NCBI GenBank assembly: GCA_029565395.1
Contig: JAKQOG010000201.1
Coordinates: 1 to 64,000, forward strand
Source: Candidatus Hydrogenedentota bacterium
GTDB lineage: Bacteria; Hydrogenedentota; Hydrogenedentia; Hydrogenedentales; CAILVY01
DNA: 64,000 nucleotides
Direction of reading: 5' to 3'
Below the pieces are notes generated by a model, which saw only the letters and a program-made list of their open reading frames with translations, made no database searches and was not told the DNA's origin. Made by a program: the position numbers and the translations under genes. How positions within the stretch are numbered: position 1 is the stretch's first letter; every line of letters starts with the position of its first letter. Below are positions 33,516 to 43,204 of the stretch, one piece after another.

Positions 33516-35015
33516 TCATAGTCGATGGGTGAATTTATCCCAGAGTTGGTTTGCCCAGGCAAGGAGACGGTTGTAGGAAGGAGGGTGCGTTTTGCCCAAG
33601 GTGGCTTTCATGATGATGTTTGCGCCGCGGAGGATTTCTTTGAATCCTTGATGTTGCTTCGGACGGCTGTAATGCCAGAGAGCGACCTCGTCGATACAAG
33701 GCCAAGGTGCGGACAGTTGGCTATAATCTGGCGGGGTGTTTTGGGCAAGCGTCTGTGAGAGTACGGTGGCGAGGGCTTCGGCATCGCGGATTCCTGCGGC
33801 ATGTTCCGGCGGGCGGATTGAGAAGAGTGCGGAGGCGAGATAATGCGCGCCGAAATCGGTCCATTGTTGCCGGCACTGATCGAAATTATCGGCGGTGAGC
33901 CAACGGTGAATAGTTTCGCGCGCGTTTTCCAGGGAGGAGACTTCGTACAAGAAACCCTTGCCGGAGAAGATTCCATTTCCCATAGCCAAACCGGGTTTAT
34001 TGACCATGAGACCTTCGTAAAGGACGGTGGAATTTACGGCGGCGACGCGGTCCGCCACGGCGAGGCAATCCGCGAGGGACACATCGGTGAGCCATACCCC
34101 GCGGTGTGCGAGCAGTTTTTGGAAGGTTTCGGAGGGGACAGGAGAGCGGGGATGGTGCTTACCGAGAATGAAGACATCATGGTGCTGTTCAAGGGCTTCC
34201 ACAAACCATTGGAAAGCGGCAAGGTTGTTTTTAAAATGGGGAGAGAAGAGGAGGTTTTGTGCGTCGCGGTCAACCTGGCCTGCAAAGAAGAGGATCTTTT
34301 TATCGGACGGGATATGCCATTTTGCGCGGAGTTTTTCCGGGCCGATGGTGTCTGGCTGTCCCCACCAGGTGTCTTTTCCGCCTGCATAGGTTTTTTCCAG
34401 AGTTGCCAAGACGCCGTGCCAATATGCTCGTTGTTCCGGATTGGGCCACGTCCATTCTTTTTCGCGTGCGATACGGCTTGCCGCCAGGATTCCTGTGTCA
34501 TCGAGATGTACCGTGCCGGGAAAAGACCCGCGCTCAATGAAGTGGACGGGACAACCCGCGCCGCGCGCGATATCGCTTAAGAGCATCTCTCCGGGCAGAT
34601 TGCCATTCCAAAGGATGATCAAGGCGGGGCGTGCAGTAAGAAGAACGGCACGGTAGAAGTGGTCGAGTTGATGGAGTGCGTCGACACGGCCCGTTTCTTC
34701 CTTGGCGGGGCCATACCACAGGCGTTGCCGTTCGAGATAGGGGCTCATATCGAGGGGGCGGCGTTCGAGAAGCCAAGGGCGCCAGCCTTGTGCGTGAGAA
34801 ATGGCGGGCATGGCATCCAGATTTTCGGAATACCGGAGCAGGGGCACGTCGAGGGGGTTTTCCGGCAACATGTCCGACATGAGGAGTAGTTCGTTATGTT
34901 GAGTGCGAAGGGCGAATCGGAGACGCTGCCAGAAATCCGCCATTTCCGGGGCGAAAACACCACGGAGGTGGACCAAAACGCGCGGGGCGCCGTCAAGAAG
35001 AGGCGTTGGACTCAC
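33516..35015 (-). CDS. Capsule-polysaccharide-type glycosyltransferase/export protein
   Basis: A 499-residue protein initiated by GTG at 35015, one base after the upstream stop and nine bases after AAAGGA; the long upstream frame extension lies inside the preceding gene and is rejected. Features resemble Kps/capsule biosynthesis proteins of the GT-B fold: IERGSFPGTVHLDD, KILFFAGQVDRDAQN, VFILGKHHPRSP, and the nucleotide-binding-like SLADCLAVADRVAAVNSTVLYEGL. Last gene of a four-gene glycan operon. Likely transfers or assembles a surface sugar such as a Kdo- or sialic-acid-like residue; exact donor unknown. Confidence 0.72.
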   Translation of the reverse strand: MSPTPLLDGAPRVLVHLRGVFAPEMADFWQRLRFALRTQHNELLLMSDMLPENPLDVPLLRYSENLDAMPAISHAQGWRPWLLERRPLDMSPYLERQRLWYGPAKEETGRVDALHQLDHFYRAVLLTARPALIILWNGNLPGEMLLSDIARGAGCPVHFIERGSFPGTVHLDDTGILAASRIAREKEWTWPNPEQRAYWHGVLATLEKTYAGGKDTWWGQPDTIGPEKLRAKWHIPSDKKILFFAGQVDRDAQNLLFSPHFKNNLAAFQWFVEALEQHHDVFILGKHHPRSPVPSETFQKLLAHRGVWLTDVSLADCLAVADRVAAVNSTVLYEGLMVNKPGLAMGNGIFSGKGFLYEVSSLENARETIHRWLTADNFDQCRQQWTDFGAHYLASALFSIRPPEHAAGIRDAEALATVLSQTLAQNTPPDYSQLSAPWPCIDEVALWHYSRPKQHQGFKEILRGANIIMKATLGKTHPPSYNRLLAWANQLWDKFTHRL

Positions 35016-35016
35016 G

Positions 35017-36231
35017 TTATGGGTCCTTTCTTTCACCGCATAGCGCGGCGTAGATCGCTTGGACACCGGGAATCTTTTTAATAGCCTTGCGAAGACGGCG
35101 GTTGGCAATGCGGCCCAAGACGAGAAAACGATCCGGGACGGGTGCGGTTCGGAGCCAATGCCTGCGGCGTGTTTCATGGATGAAATCGGGCAGGGTGATT
35201 GCATGGAACCGTGCGGCGGCGTCTTCCAATCGCAGGGCGGGTTGACGCTGGACCTTTTCGGGCGATTCCATCAACCCGCGATACATGTCGTCGAACATTC
35301 CGGCCACTTTAGCTTCGCTCCAGTGTTGGACGAACCATTCGCGCGACATGCGTCCGAGAGCCTGTGTTTCGTCGTCGTGGGTGAGAAGATGGCGCACGAC
35401 GGTTTCGGCTTCGCTGAGATGAACATTGATTACGGGGCAGGAAGGAGTTCCAGCCATTTCCGCGAAGACGCGGCGGGTGCGGAGGTCGAGCCAAGTCATC
35501 ACGGCGCGGCCCAGACACAGTCCTTCAAGGGTAGTGGTATGGTATCCGCCGGTGATGAGCTCATCGATCACGATAGCAGCGCGGCGTTTCGCGTTCAGGG
35601 AATCCGCAAGCGGCTTATCCATGATGAAGTGGAAAGGATTGGAAGTGCCGTTACAGGCTCTGGCGATCATGCGGCGGGTTTCATGGGTTCCTTTTGCGTG
35701 CCAACGGCGTTCAAATAGGTCCCAATGGTTTGTGGGGCCGAAAAATACGCCCTGACCGGGTTCGGCGGGTGGGATATAGGCCGGATCGTTTTCGGGAACC
35801 ACAAGCGGCATTACCCGGGCCTCAGGAAAGTATCGCTCCTGGAATTGGCCGCAAACGATGGCCGGCAGGCCGTCAAAGACCTCTTCATGGCTCAACCGGC
35901 CATTTTGCATGACAATATCGGGTGTGCTGTGGAAATGCCGGACGATGCGAACGCCGCGGCGGCGGAGTGCGTCGAAATCGATAGGGGCGAACTGCGTGGA
36001 GCGCACGTGCAGGTAATTGTGCAGGTGGAGGATGTCTGCCGACTCCGCAAGCGAGATCGCCTCCTCTTGCTGGCGGGGAAAAACAATGTCTTCGCCAAAG
36101 ACAGGATTTGGAACGAGGTCAATCAGGCGCACAAGGTGGTTAGTATGCCGTTGCAGCGCCTGCACTAATCGCAGGGGCGCTCCCGCCAGCGGGCTTATCG
36201 AAAAATGCACGATTTTCATAGTGGAATTCAC
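35017..36231 (-). CDS. Glycosyltransferase, GT-B like
   Basis: A 404-residue protein with a GT4-like opening (IVHFSISPLAGAPLRLVQAL), then HLHNYLHVR. The C-terminal half has IDELITGGYHTTTLEGLCLGRAVMTWL, equivalent to the nucleotide-sugar-binding E-x7-E region of retaining GT-B enzymes. An MNSTM start at 36231 could be shortened to the second Met at 36219. Third gene of the glycan operon, with 45 bases after the GT2 gene and one base before the GTG of the next. Donor and acceptor unknown. Confidence 0.78.
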   Translation of the reverse strand: MNSTMKIVHFSISPLAGAPLRLVQALQRHTNHLVRLIDLVPNPVFGEDIVFPRQQEEAISLAESADILHLHNYLHVRSTQFAPIDFDALRRRGVRIVRHFHSTPDIVMQNGRLSHEEVFDGLPAIVCGQFQERYFPEARVMPLVVPENDPAYIPPAEPGQGVFFGPTNHWDLFERRWHAKGTHETRRMIARACNGTSNPFHFIMDKPLADSLNAKRRAAIVIDELITGGYHTTTLEGLCLGRAVMTWLDLRTRRVFAEMAGTPSCPVINVHLSEAETVVRHLLTHDDETQALGRMSREWFVQHWSEAKVAGMFDDMYRGLMESPEKVQRQPALRLEDAAARFHAITLPDFIHETRRRHWLRTAPVPDRFLVLGRIANRRLRKAIKKIPGVQAIYAALCGERKDP

Positions 36232-36276
36232 TATAGCATCCCATTCTCGTTTTAAACAACGGTGGACAAATGCAGA

Positions 36277-37194
36277 TTAGCGTGTGTGGACGAACGCTTT
36301 CATGCGTGCCGTGAGGAGGATGCGGTGGCGGAGGTGGCGGCAATAGAGTGCGCGGGGGGCGTAGCGTCCAGGCATGATCACGGCAGCGGGAATCCAGAGG
36401 ACGGTAAAGAGGGTGAATTTAGCGAGGGTTTCGAGTATTCGGAGAGATTGTGTGATGCGTCCGGCGGGGGCGTCCAAAAGGGCGCGGGTTCGTCCGGCTC
36501 CTGCGGCAAGGCGGAGGAAATACTCCCACTGGAGCCGGTCCGCGCCAATTCTGTGCTTGACCACGGCGGCGGGTTCGTAGAGGTTTTTTCCGCCGGAGGC
36601 GAAATTCTTCTGGAGCAGTGCGCGCTCTTCGCCGCCGAGTAATGCCTCACCTTTCCGTCCGAGGGTTTGGTTAAAACCGCCGAATTTCAGGATCATTTCC
36701 CGTTTCATGGCGAGGTTGAGCCCGTAGAGGCGCACGCCGTTTCCCGCCTCGCACCGTTTATCGCCCAAGTTGACTTCGGAGAGAAAAAGGCGGAAGTCGG
36801 GCCCCAGCCATGCGGGGGGCTCTGTTTCAAAAAGCAGATAACTGCGCCCTCCGACGGCTTCCGCGCCGGTTTCGTCGAAGCAACGCTGTATTTGGACGAG
36901 CCAGGAGGAGTCGACGATCACATCATCGTCCAGAAAGGCGATGATATCGCCTTTGGCTTCGCGGATGCCGCAGTTTCGGGCGTAGCTCAGGCCTTGCTGC
37001 GGTTCGGAGAGGTACCGGAATCCGGGGCGGCCTTCGTAGAGGCGGGCGATCTCCGACGTGGTATCATTCGAGTTGTTGTCAACCAGGAGGAATTCAAAAG
37101 GAACGGTTTGCAGCCCGGTTTGTTCATAGAAACTCTGGATCATATCCTTCAGGACCGGTGCGCGGTTGTATGTGGCCACGACCACGGAGATCAT
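36277..37194 (-). CDS. Family 2 glycosyltransferase
   Basis: A 305-residue GT-A glycosyltransferase. ISVVVATYNRAPVLKDMIQS is the nucleotide-binding entry, LLVDNNSNDTTSEIA follows, and the metal-binding DDDVIVDSSWL (DxD) lies near residue 90. GGEERALLQK near residue 190 corresponds to the catalytic-base ED/Q region. One or two hydrophobic segments near the C-terminus could tether it to the membrane. It overlaps the preceding gene by four bases (ATGA), showing translational coupling. Likely builds a surface polysaccharide or glycan. Confidence 0.9.
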   Translation of the reverse strand: MISVVVATYNRAPVLKDMIQSFYEQTGLQTVPFEFLLVDNNSNDTTSEIARLYEGRPGFRYLSEPQQGLSYARNCGIREAKGDIIAFLDDDVIVDSSWLVQIQRCFDETGAEAVGGRSYLLFETEPPAWLGPDFRLFLSEVNLGDKRCEAGNGVRLYGLNLAMKREMILKFGGFNQTLGRKGEALLGGEERALLQKNFASGGKNLYEPAAVVKHRIGADRLQWEYFLRLAAGAGRTRALLDAPAGRITQSLRILETLAKFTLFTVLWIPAAVIMPGRYAPRALYCRHLRHRILLTARMKAFVHTR

Positions 37195-38024
37195 GGGGTG
37201 TTCTCCGCTCCGTCAATGACAGGAGCATAGGGGCAAAGGCCTTCTTCAACAAGGAGGCTTTTGGGATTGCAGCAATAGAGGGCGACGCCTTCGCGCTGAT
37301 AGTTTTCCCGGATGAAGGGCCATTTTGCCTGAATTCCGGGCATGCCCTGGAAGGTTTGCGCGGTCATGTGCTGGGCGGCGGCGCCGAGAGAGTTTTTCAT
37401 ATAGTCATCAAAGAGGTCGGGGCGTTTTTGGATCGCATCCTGGTAGAAGCAGTCGGACGTGTTTAGATCGACGCCGAGCAATTTTACGGAATCGCCAAGT
37501 TTCAATACGGTGATCAGGTTGAGGAGCACGCTGAGGCTGCCGCGGTAGAAATACATGAGGTCTTGGAGGGTTTTTCCCCAGACTTCGGGAGCATCCCATC
37601 GCTGGCAGCGGCGGAAATACGTGGCGTGTTCCGGCATCATTGCGGAAGAAGACCAGAAACGCGTTTTCCGGTAGTAATTCAGCCGGTAGGGGAAATTCAG
37701 GATTCGATCAAGTGCAGTGCCGCCGTAGAACCGGCGGAATTCATCAGCGAGGAGAAAATGGACGGGTTTGTCCATGCGGCGCACGATGTCAACGGATTCT
37801 TCATAGACGCGGAGTGCGGGATGGTGAATATCGGCGAGGAAGAAGTGGGTGGGGAACACGCCGATGAGATCCCAAAACAACAGATATTTGTTCATGGCCA
37901 CGGTGATTTGTCCAGCCAGGAACTGTTTTTCCGCCTGGGTGAGTCCGCATAAGGAAAGACCGCTTCCCAGCACGTACACGGTACGCCGGGCGGTTGATGC
38001 GGGAGTATGTTGCTCTTCCGTCAC
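37191..38024 (-). CDS. Putative sialyltransferase-/DUF115-like glycan protein
   Basis: A 277-residue protein, first gene of the four-gene glycan operon. VYVLGSGLSLCGLTQAEK near the start resembles the CMP-binding G-x-G-x-S-L turn of GT42 sialyltransferases and of DUF115/MAF-like proteins. ITVAMNKYLLFWDLIGVFPTHFFLAD and SLSVLLNLITVLKLGDSVKLLGVDL continue the pattern. No transmembrane segment. The assignment is weak and rests on motif shape and context. If correct, the operon assembles a sialic- or Kdo-like surface glycan. Confidence 0.45.
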   Translation of the reverse strand: MTEEQHTPASTARRTVYVLGSGLSLCGLTQAEKQFLAGQITVAMNKYLLFWDLIGVFPTHFFLADIHHPALRVYEESVDIVRRMDKPVHFLLADEFRRFYGGTALDRILNFPYRLNYYRKTRFWSSSAMMPEHATYFRRCQRWDAPEVWGKTLQDLMYFYRGSLSVLLNLITVLKLGDSVKLLGVDLNTSDCFYQDAIQKRPDLFDDYMKNSLGAAAQHMTAQTFQGMPGIQAKWPFIRENYQREGVALYCCNPKSLLVEEGLCPYAPVIDGAENTP

Positions 38025-38177
38025 AGATATGCCTCTGTAAATTTTGCGTTACTTGTTCTTGAAACGTGTTCTTCCCTGCTCAGCATAGCCAAAACCGTGG
38101 TTTAACGCAAAAAGAAAAAGGTTGTATTTAGTATCCGTATTCCCTGATTATAGAGAAAATATTCGGAGGAATGAACG

Positions 38178-39155
38178 ATGCGCTTATCAAATAGAGTGAA
38201 CAGAGTGGTTTGTGTTGCGGCGGTGCTGGGAGCGTGTCTGGCCGCGGGCAATGCGGCAGCGCAGGATAGTGCCAACGCGGATGCCGTGAAGCATTTGTCG
38301 TCAACCTATGTCGCGGATGGGGACACATGGCTTCGGGGCAACATTCACACGCATTCCACGGAGAGCGACGGCTCGTTGCCGCCGCAGGAGGTGGTTAATT
38401 ACTATGCGAAACTGGGATATGACTTTTTGATGATCAGCGATCATGAGAAACTCACCCCGGTAGCAGGTTTGGATGGGAAAGGAATGACCCTGATCCCCGG
38501 CAGTGAGATCTCAGCCAAGGGACAACACCTTTTGCATGTTGGCGCCAACACCCACGTTCTCCCGGACCCGGATCGGCAGAAGGTTCTTGACCTGATCAAA
38601 CAGGATGGCGGGATAGCCGTGATGAATCATCCGAACTGGCAGGCAAGCTACAATCATTGCAGCCTGGAAGTGCTCAATACCTTGCAAGGCTATACGGGAA
38701 TTGAGATTTTTAACGGAGTGGTGGTCTATCTCGATGGCAGTGAACTGGCCACGGATAAATGGGACCGGTTGCTTGCGAAAGGACGGCGCATTTACGGATT
38801 CGCTACCGATGATTGCCATAATCCGGAGCAGCATGCAGGCATGGGGTGGGTCATGGTCCAATCCAAGTCACGGGCCGTGGACGATATCGTGAATGCCATG
38901 CGGGATGGCCGGTTCTATGCGTCGACCGGGGTCGCTTTCGAGATGATCAAAGTGGATGGCCTGACGGTAACGGTACGTGCCGCAAATGCCCAGCGGTTCC
39001 GAGTGTGCGCGGATAATGGCAAAGTGTTGAAAATGGCCGATGGCCCCGATCTGCAGTATACCGTCAAGCCCGGCAAGGGTCTTACCTACATCCGCATAGA
39101 GGGCTACGGTCCCGGCGAACAGACGGCGTGGCTGCAGCCGATGTTTATTGAATGA
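38178..39155 (+). CDS. Secreted PHP-domain phosphoesterase-like protein
   Basis: A 325-residue protein with a Sec signal peptide (hydrophobic 8-25, Ala-rich cleavage). The PHP metal-binding residues are present: NIHTHSTESDGSLPP, MISDHEKL, MNHPNW and FATDDCHN. The last 70 residues (about 255-325) form a beta-rich domain. The start follows CGGAGGAATGAACG. PHP proteins hydrolyse phosphoesters with two or three metals; an exported version probably salvages phosphate or cleaves glycan phosphates. It is divergent from the glycan operon and convergent with the M6 peptidase. Confidence 0.88.
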   Translation: MRLSNRVNRVVCVAAVLGACLAAGNAAAQDSANADAVKHLSSTYVADGDTWLRGNIHTHSTESDGSLPPQEVVNYYAKLGYDFLMISDHEKLTPVAGLDGKGMTLIPGSEISAKGQHLLHVGANTHVLPDPDRQKVLDLIKQDGGIAVMNHPNWQASYNHCSLEVLNTLQGYTGIEIFNGVVVYLDGSELATDKWDRLLAKGRRIYGFATDDCHNPEQHAGMGWVMVQSKSRAVDDIVNAMRDGRFYASTGVAFEMIKVDGLTVTVRAANAQRFRVCADNGKVLKMADGPDLQYTVKPGKGLTYIRIEGYGPGEQTAWLQPMFIE

Positions 39156-39274
39156 TTAAGTGCGTTTCCACCTTGGGAACAAGAGCACAGGGTGAAACAT
39201 GCCATGACATCAAGAGCGGTATAGGATGCCACAGTCCAACAGATCTGCCGGCATCCTGAAATGCGTTCTTAGTA

Positions 39275-40723
39275 TCAGGGGATATTCACATCGATTTTCA
39301 TGGACGAATCTCCAGGATTTCCAAACACTTTGATCTCGATGCCAGTCCAAACGCCATTGGGCAGATTCAAAGCGGGTTTTGTTTTCTTTCCGATTTTCGA
39401 GTTTCCCTTGGACGGGTACAGGTCATCCGGATCTCCAGGATTTCCGAAGAGGACTTTTGCGAGGTCTCTTTTTCCATCGGCCTGCATAAGCTCGATGGCC
39501 AGATTATTTTCATCATTAACATTGTCAATGGCCTGATCCACTACGTAGATGGCCACACCTTCATCGGGGAGTGCGCGGTCATTCCGGGATTTTTTCCGGT
39601 ATTCAACAATCACATATTGGTTCTCATTCATGACGGCAGGATTTTGGATCATCACGACGCCACCGCCTTCGGAAGCCGGCAAGAGCTGGATGCCTTTTGT
39701 TGTTTGGGACACGATATTGGCGTCTACCCATTGATGGAACATGCGCAACATGCCATTGGGCAGGGTTGGTGTAATTCCGCCCCCGCCCCAAGATCCGGAG
39801 GCCATCAGGCAATACCCGCCCAAGCCGCTTGATTTCATTTTCATTCCCGTGTCGTAATAATCATCCCAGCGGGCGGCGAGATGCCCCCATTCATGAGCGC
39901 AGACACCGACGTGGCAATCTTCGGGCACAGTGAGATAGGTGCTGGCGATGACGCCGGAAGCGCCGGGCAGGGTAACGCCGCCTGGAATCTGCCATTTATG
40001 ACTCCAAATGTCGTTTTTACCGCCTGTTTCTTCGGCTCCGCTTCCCGTGTGTATTATGAACAGTGCAGTTAATTGTCCTTCACCAAGCACGTCATAGTTA
40101 TCGAAAGAGACGCCTTCTTTTATGGCCGCCATTACGGCGTCCCTCGCAAGTCCTTGCGCATTCTTTGGGAAGGCGTTTGAAGCAAGACCTGAGTTTCCAT
40201 TGGCATAGTAGACGCTGTTTTGCGGCATCCTGAACCATCCATGGACTTCGCCTTGAATATCAATCCCCGCGGGAGGATCCTCCTTGTAGTTGCTGATTGC
40301 CTGGTAGAACTCGCGCATGCTGCCGGTGGGAAATACGCCGGGGGCGCCAAACAACATTTGCTCATAAAACGCTGGGGGCCGTTCCGGAGCGGCGGGCCGG
40401 TCGTCAAAATCCACCAGTAGCACGATGGTTCTCACGACGCCCAGAAGCTTTTTAGGAGGTCTATTAATCAGTTGGGGGCCATCCGGGTTAACAGTTAATT
40501 GGACAACGCCGTCATCGAGCCCTGGAACATTTTTCCCGCGGCGTTTTGAACGCCAGTATGCATAGAAATCTTCAAAACGGAATTTCTCCGGCAGGAGGCC
40601 GTTTTTTTTCAATTCCAGAAATTGTGCGTGCAACCTTGCCATCAGGCCTGGGTGTGGCGGGACCATGTGTGGTTCGCTACATATTTGGGGCATTCTTTTC
40701 ATCGCTTTGAAAATTGTAATCAT
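39275..40723 (-). CDS. M6-family metallopeptidase without recognisable signal peptide
   Basis: A 482-residue peptidase from the ATG at 40723, which follows AAGGGAG; an upstream extension to 40858 adds no signal peptide. The zinc motif HEWGH lies near residue 276 in [17 protein letters not shown], typical of immune-inhibitor-A-like M6 peptidases, with [13 protein letters not shown] downstream as the Met-turn region. The C-terminal quarter is beta-rich with repeated NPGDP/NPGDS segments. Most M6 enzymes are secreted; the absence of an N-terminal hydrophobic segment is unusual. A non-classical route, a cytoplasmic role or a missed start are possible. Confidence 0.85.
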   Translation of the reverse strand: MITIFKAMKRMPQICSEPHMVPPHPGLMARLHAQFLELKKNGLLPEKFRFEDFYAYWRSKRRGKNVPGLDDGVVQLTVNPDGPQLINRPPKKLLGVVRTIVLLVDFDDRPAAPERPPAFYEQMLFGAPGVFPTGSMREFYQAISNYKEDPPAGIDIQGEVHGWFRMPQNSVYYANGNSGLASNAFPKNAQGLARDAVMAAIKEGVSFDNYDVLGEGQLTALFIIHTGSGAEETGGKNDIWSHKWQIPGGVTLPGASGVIASTYLTVPEDCHVGVCAHEWGHLAARWDDYYDTGMKMKSSGLGGYCLMASGSWGGGGITPTLPNGMLRMFHQWVDANIVSQTTKGIQLLPASEGGGVVMIQNPAVMNENQYVIVEYRKKSRNDRALPDEGVAIYVVDQAIDNVNDENNLAIELMQADGKRDLAKVLFGNPGDPDDLYPSKGNSKIGKKTKPALNLPNGVWTGIEIKVFGNPGDSSMKIDVNIP

Positions 40724-41176
40724 GTTTTTTCTCCCTTTGGTTTTTGTTTCTTCCCCTTCTACACGAGGGGTGAAATTGCCAATACGATGTATCAGGCCGT
40801 TTAAAAGCAAAACAGGAATCGACGGAAGCACGGAGTTGCATTCTGAAAGGGAAATCACTGGATTTTGGCATGATCATATCGTCCAGACGGGCATTCTCCG
40901 GAAAATTGGATGCCGGTGCAAATGGAACCGATCCGCCGTTTCGATATAGCCTTGAGCAAAAGACACGGGAGTAACGCGGCGCCACACCACCTATCACACA
41001 CGCACACATACCGTTTCCCTTTATTCCTCAAGCAGCCCTTCGTTATGAAAAGCTGCAGAGCAAACCCTAAGAATAACTGATCAAACAAAAGGAAGCCTAC
41101 TATTGGGGGCAAGCATATGTCAAGGAAAACAGGGAGCTTTTCTAACCTAATATCCCGTTGCATCCAGATGAGAATT
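40724..41176. other. 450-base gene-free interval upstream of the M6 peptidase
   Basis: It lies between the peptidase start and the stop of the membrane phosphatase-like gene, both on the minus strand. I see only small frames with no family resemblance and no strong hairpin. It should contain the peptidase promoter, but no convincing -35/-10 pair was identified. Confidence 0.5.
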
Positions 41177-43204
41177 TTACAAGGGTGTTCCCTGTCTCCA
41201 CGCGATGACCGACCAGTGAGCGGGGTGGTCGGTGAAGGAGCCAGGCGGGGGCAGGTAGTGGCTTTCGAGGGTGCGGAATGTGGGCGAAAGGAAAATGTGG
41301 TCGATGGGGTAAGAGTAGGGTTCGCCGACCGGTTCATTAGCGTCATGGACGCTTAGCCAGGAGTTGTTGAGCGTGGCAGAAATGGTTTCGTACCAGCTAT
41401 CATACCGCGTACAGTTGTAGTCGCCAACGGCGATGACATGGTCGTAGTCCGCGGTGTGTTGCATCAGTGCTCCGGCATGGGCGGCATGGGCTTTGTTGTA
41501 GCCGTCGGGGTGGTTGTTAAAGAAGGCGATGCGGTTGCTTTTGAGGGTGATTTCCGCCACAGAGGTTCCGATTTCATCGGTGTTGCTGAAGGAGAAGATA
41601 GTGCGGGGATTTTCGAGGGGAAACCGGGAGAGGATGGCGGCGCCGAACGTTCCTGAGATGGTGTTTGGGCCATAGTAGGCGTGAAAATTCAGGTTTTCGG
41701 CGAAATAGCGGACGGCATCGATATTGCCTCCGGACGGCCGTGCGGTGTCGCATTCCTGCAGGCCGATGATGTCGGCCTTAACCGTGCGCATGAGGTCAAG
41801 CTGCTGACGAAAACTTCGGTTGCCATTGATCATAGAGCCTTGCTGGATGTTGTAGGTCATAATCGTGAGGGTGGGTTTGTCGGGATTCCCCGGTTGGGGT
41901 CTGGCGGCATGCGCGGCAATTCCGGCAAGGGCCAGCACGCCGAGGATGCTTGCCGCGAGGGCCACCCCGATGCGCTCCCTGGCAAAACCGGGTTTCGCTG
42001 TTTGGAATGAAGGCAACAGCCGCGGCGTGATCATGCCGATCCCCACGATCAGGAAGGGCAGGTAGAATTTGTTTCGCAGCAAAGGCCCAAGAACGCCGAT
42101 ATAGCCCCACACATTCGTCATGATCAACAGCGTGGTAATCGCAAATAGAAAGAGCATGCCCAGTATGACGGGGCCTGCGGCGGCGCGCGGACGAGCATAA
42201 GGCGGGAAGGAACCCAACTGGGAGAGATTAATCAGTACGATGGGGGACAACAACAGCATAAGGTAGAAGGGGATATGGACATAGGCTGGCAGGGGGCCTT
42301 CAATGGAGGGGGTTGATTCGAAGGTTTGCGGGAGCGTGGGTGCGCACCAGTGAAGCCCGGCTACGAGGATTATGATAAAGAGGACGTTCCAGCCAAGCAG
42401 GACTGGTTTTGAGAAGGGTTTCGGCCAGAGGAGGGTAATTATGAACCCGAGCACGAGCAGGAACGTGATAATGAAATAATTCGCGCCGCACCATGCGCTG
42501 ATGACGGCGGGACACGACAGGATGAGATAGATGATAGTGAAATTGGCGAACAGGCCCAGCATTTGAGGAAGGCCTGATATGCTGAAACGCATTTCCGGGT
42601 CATGATCATCTTTCCGGGCAGGGAACATATCCCATGCGAGATAGAGTGCAGCCAAAACGAGCAGCCCTCCGATGATCGTGGAATTCCCTTCCAACGAGAT
42701 GTCGATAGAAGAGCCCCAACTGCGAAAGAGCATGGAAAGCAAGACGGCGATGGCTGCGGCAAGCCCCCAATCGGCGTTCAGGCGGCATCGGACAGACAGA
42801 ATGCCGCATAGGACAATAAGAAACGCCCCCACGCCGATGCCTGCAATAAATACGAGCGCCAATGCCCCAAGGAACGGGCAGATAGCCCGCGTCAGTAAAA
42901 AAATCAGGAGGGATGCTTTCAGAAGGCGCCGCTCGCCCTTTTCCCCGGCAAGTTTTATGGCGAAAGGCAGAAAGATCATCAAAATAGTGCACGCTTCGAC
43001 CCCGACCGCGATTTTGATGAGGCCCATCCGGTAGAGGTTCTCGATCCAGAGGCCCAGCACCTGGATAAAGAACAGGAGCAAGAGCCCGAGGAGCAGGGTG
43101 TGCGGCCATTTTGTTTTAACTTGTTGGTCCATAGTGATATTTTTCCACCTCATGGACTCGGTGAATGGGCACCGGGTTTTGGCATGCCCGTTTTGGGCGC
43201 TCAT
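41177..43204 (-). CDS. Polytopic membrane protein with C-terminal endonuclease/exonuclease/phosphatase domain
   Basis: A 675-residue protein. About 12 transmembrane helices occupy residues 30-430. The EEP domain (about 445-670) has TIMTYNIQQG, GLQECD with the metal Glu, NNHPDGYN, AVGDYNC with catalytic Asp/Asn, PIDHIF and TDHPAHWSV with the terminal His. The ATG at 43204 overlaps the kinase stop in an ATGA, favouring coupled translation; an internal ATG at 43132 would give a cleaner membrane entry. EEP domains cleave phosphodiesters in nucleic acids, sphingolipids or phosphoinositides. Tethered to many helices it could act on lipids or extracytoplasmic phosphoesters. Third gene of the ercA-like operon. 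Confidence 0.85.
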   Translation of the reverse strand: MSAQNGHAKTRCPFTESMRWKNITMDQQVKTKWPHTLLLGLLLLFFIQVLGLWIENLYRMGLIKIAVGVEACTILMIFLPFAIKLAGEKGERRLLKASLLIFLLTRAICPFLGALALVFIAGIGVGAFLIVLCGILSVRCRLNADWGLAAAIAVLLSMLFRSWGSSIDISLEGNSTIIGGLLVLAALYLAWDMFPARKDDHDPEMRFSISGLPQMLGLFANFTIIYLILSCPAVISAWCGANYFIITFLLVLGFIITLLWPKPFSKPVLLGWNVLFIIILVAGLHWCAPTLPQTFESTPSIEGPLPAYVHIPFYLMLLLSPIVLINLSQLGSFPPYARPRAAAGPVILGMLFLFAITTLLIMTNVWGYIGVLGPLLRNKFYLPFLIVGIGMITPRLLPSFQTAKPGFARERIGVALAASILGVLALAGIAAHAARPQPGNPDKPTLTIMTYNIQQGSMINGNRSFRQQLDLMRTVKADIIGLQECDTARPSGGNIDAVRYFAENLNFHAYYGPNTISGTFGAAILSRFPLENPRTIFSFSNTDEIGTSVAEITLKSNRIAFFNNHPDGYNKAHAAHAGALMQHTADYDHVIAVGDYNCTRYDSWYETISATLNNSWLSVHDANEPVGEPYSYPIDHIFLSPTFRTLESHYLPPPGSFTDHPAHWSVIAWRQGTPL

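Noticed and set aside
35016-35204. N-terminal extension of the capsule-type gene to an ATG at 35204
   Set aside because: It would overlap the upstream glycosyltransferase by 188 bases; a GTG at 35015 with AAAGGA directly after the upstream stop is better.
42173-42181. GGGCCTGCG identical to the MITE terminus
   Set aside because: Inside the coding sequence of the EEP membrane protein where it encodes a normal helix; no partner end nearby, so chance.
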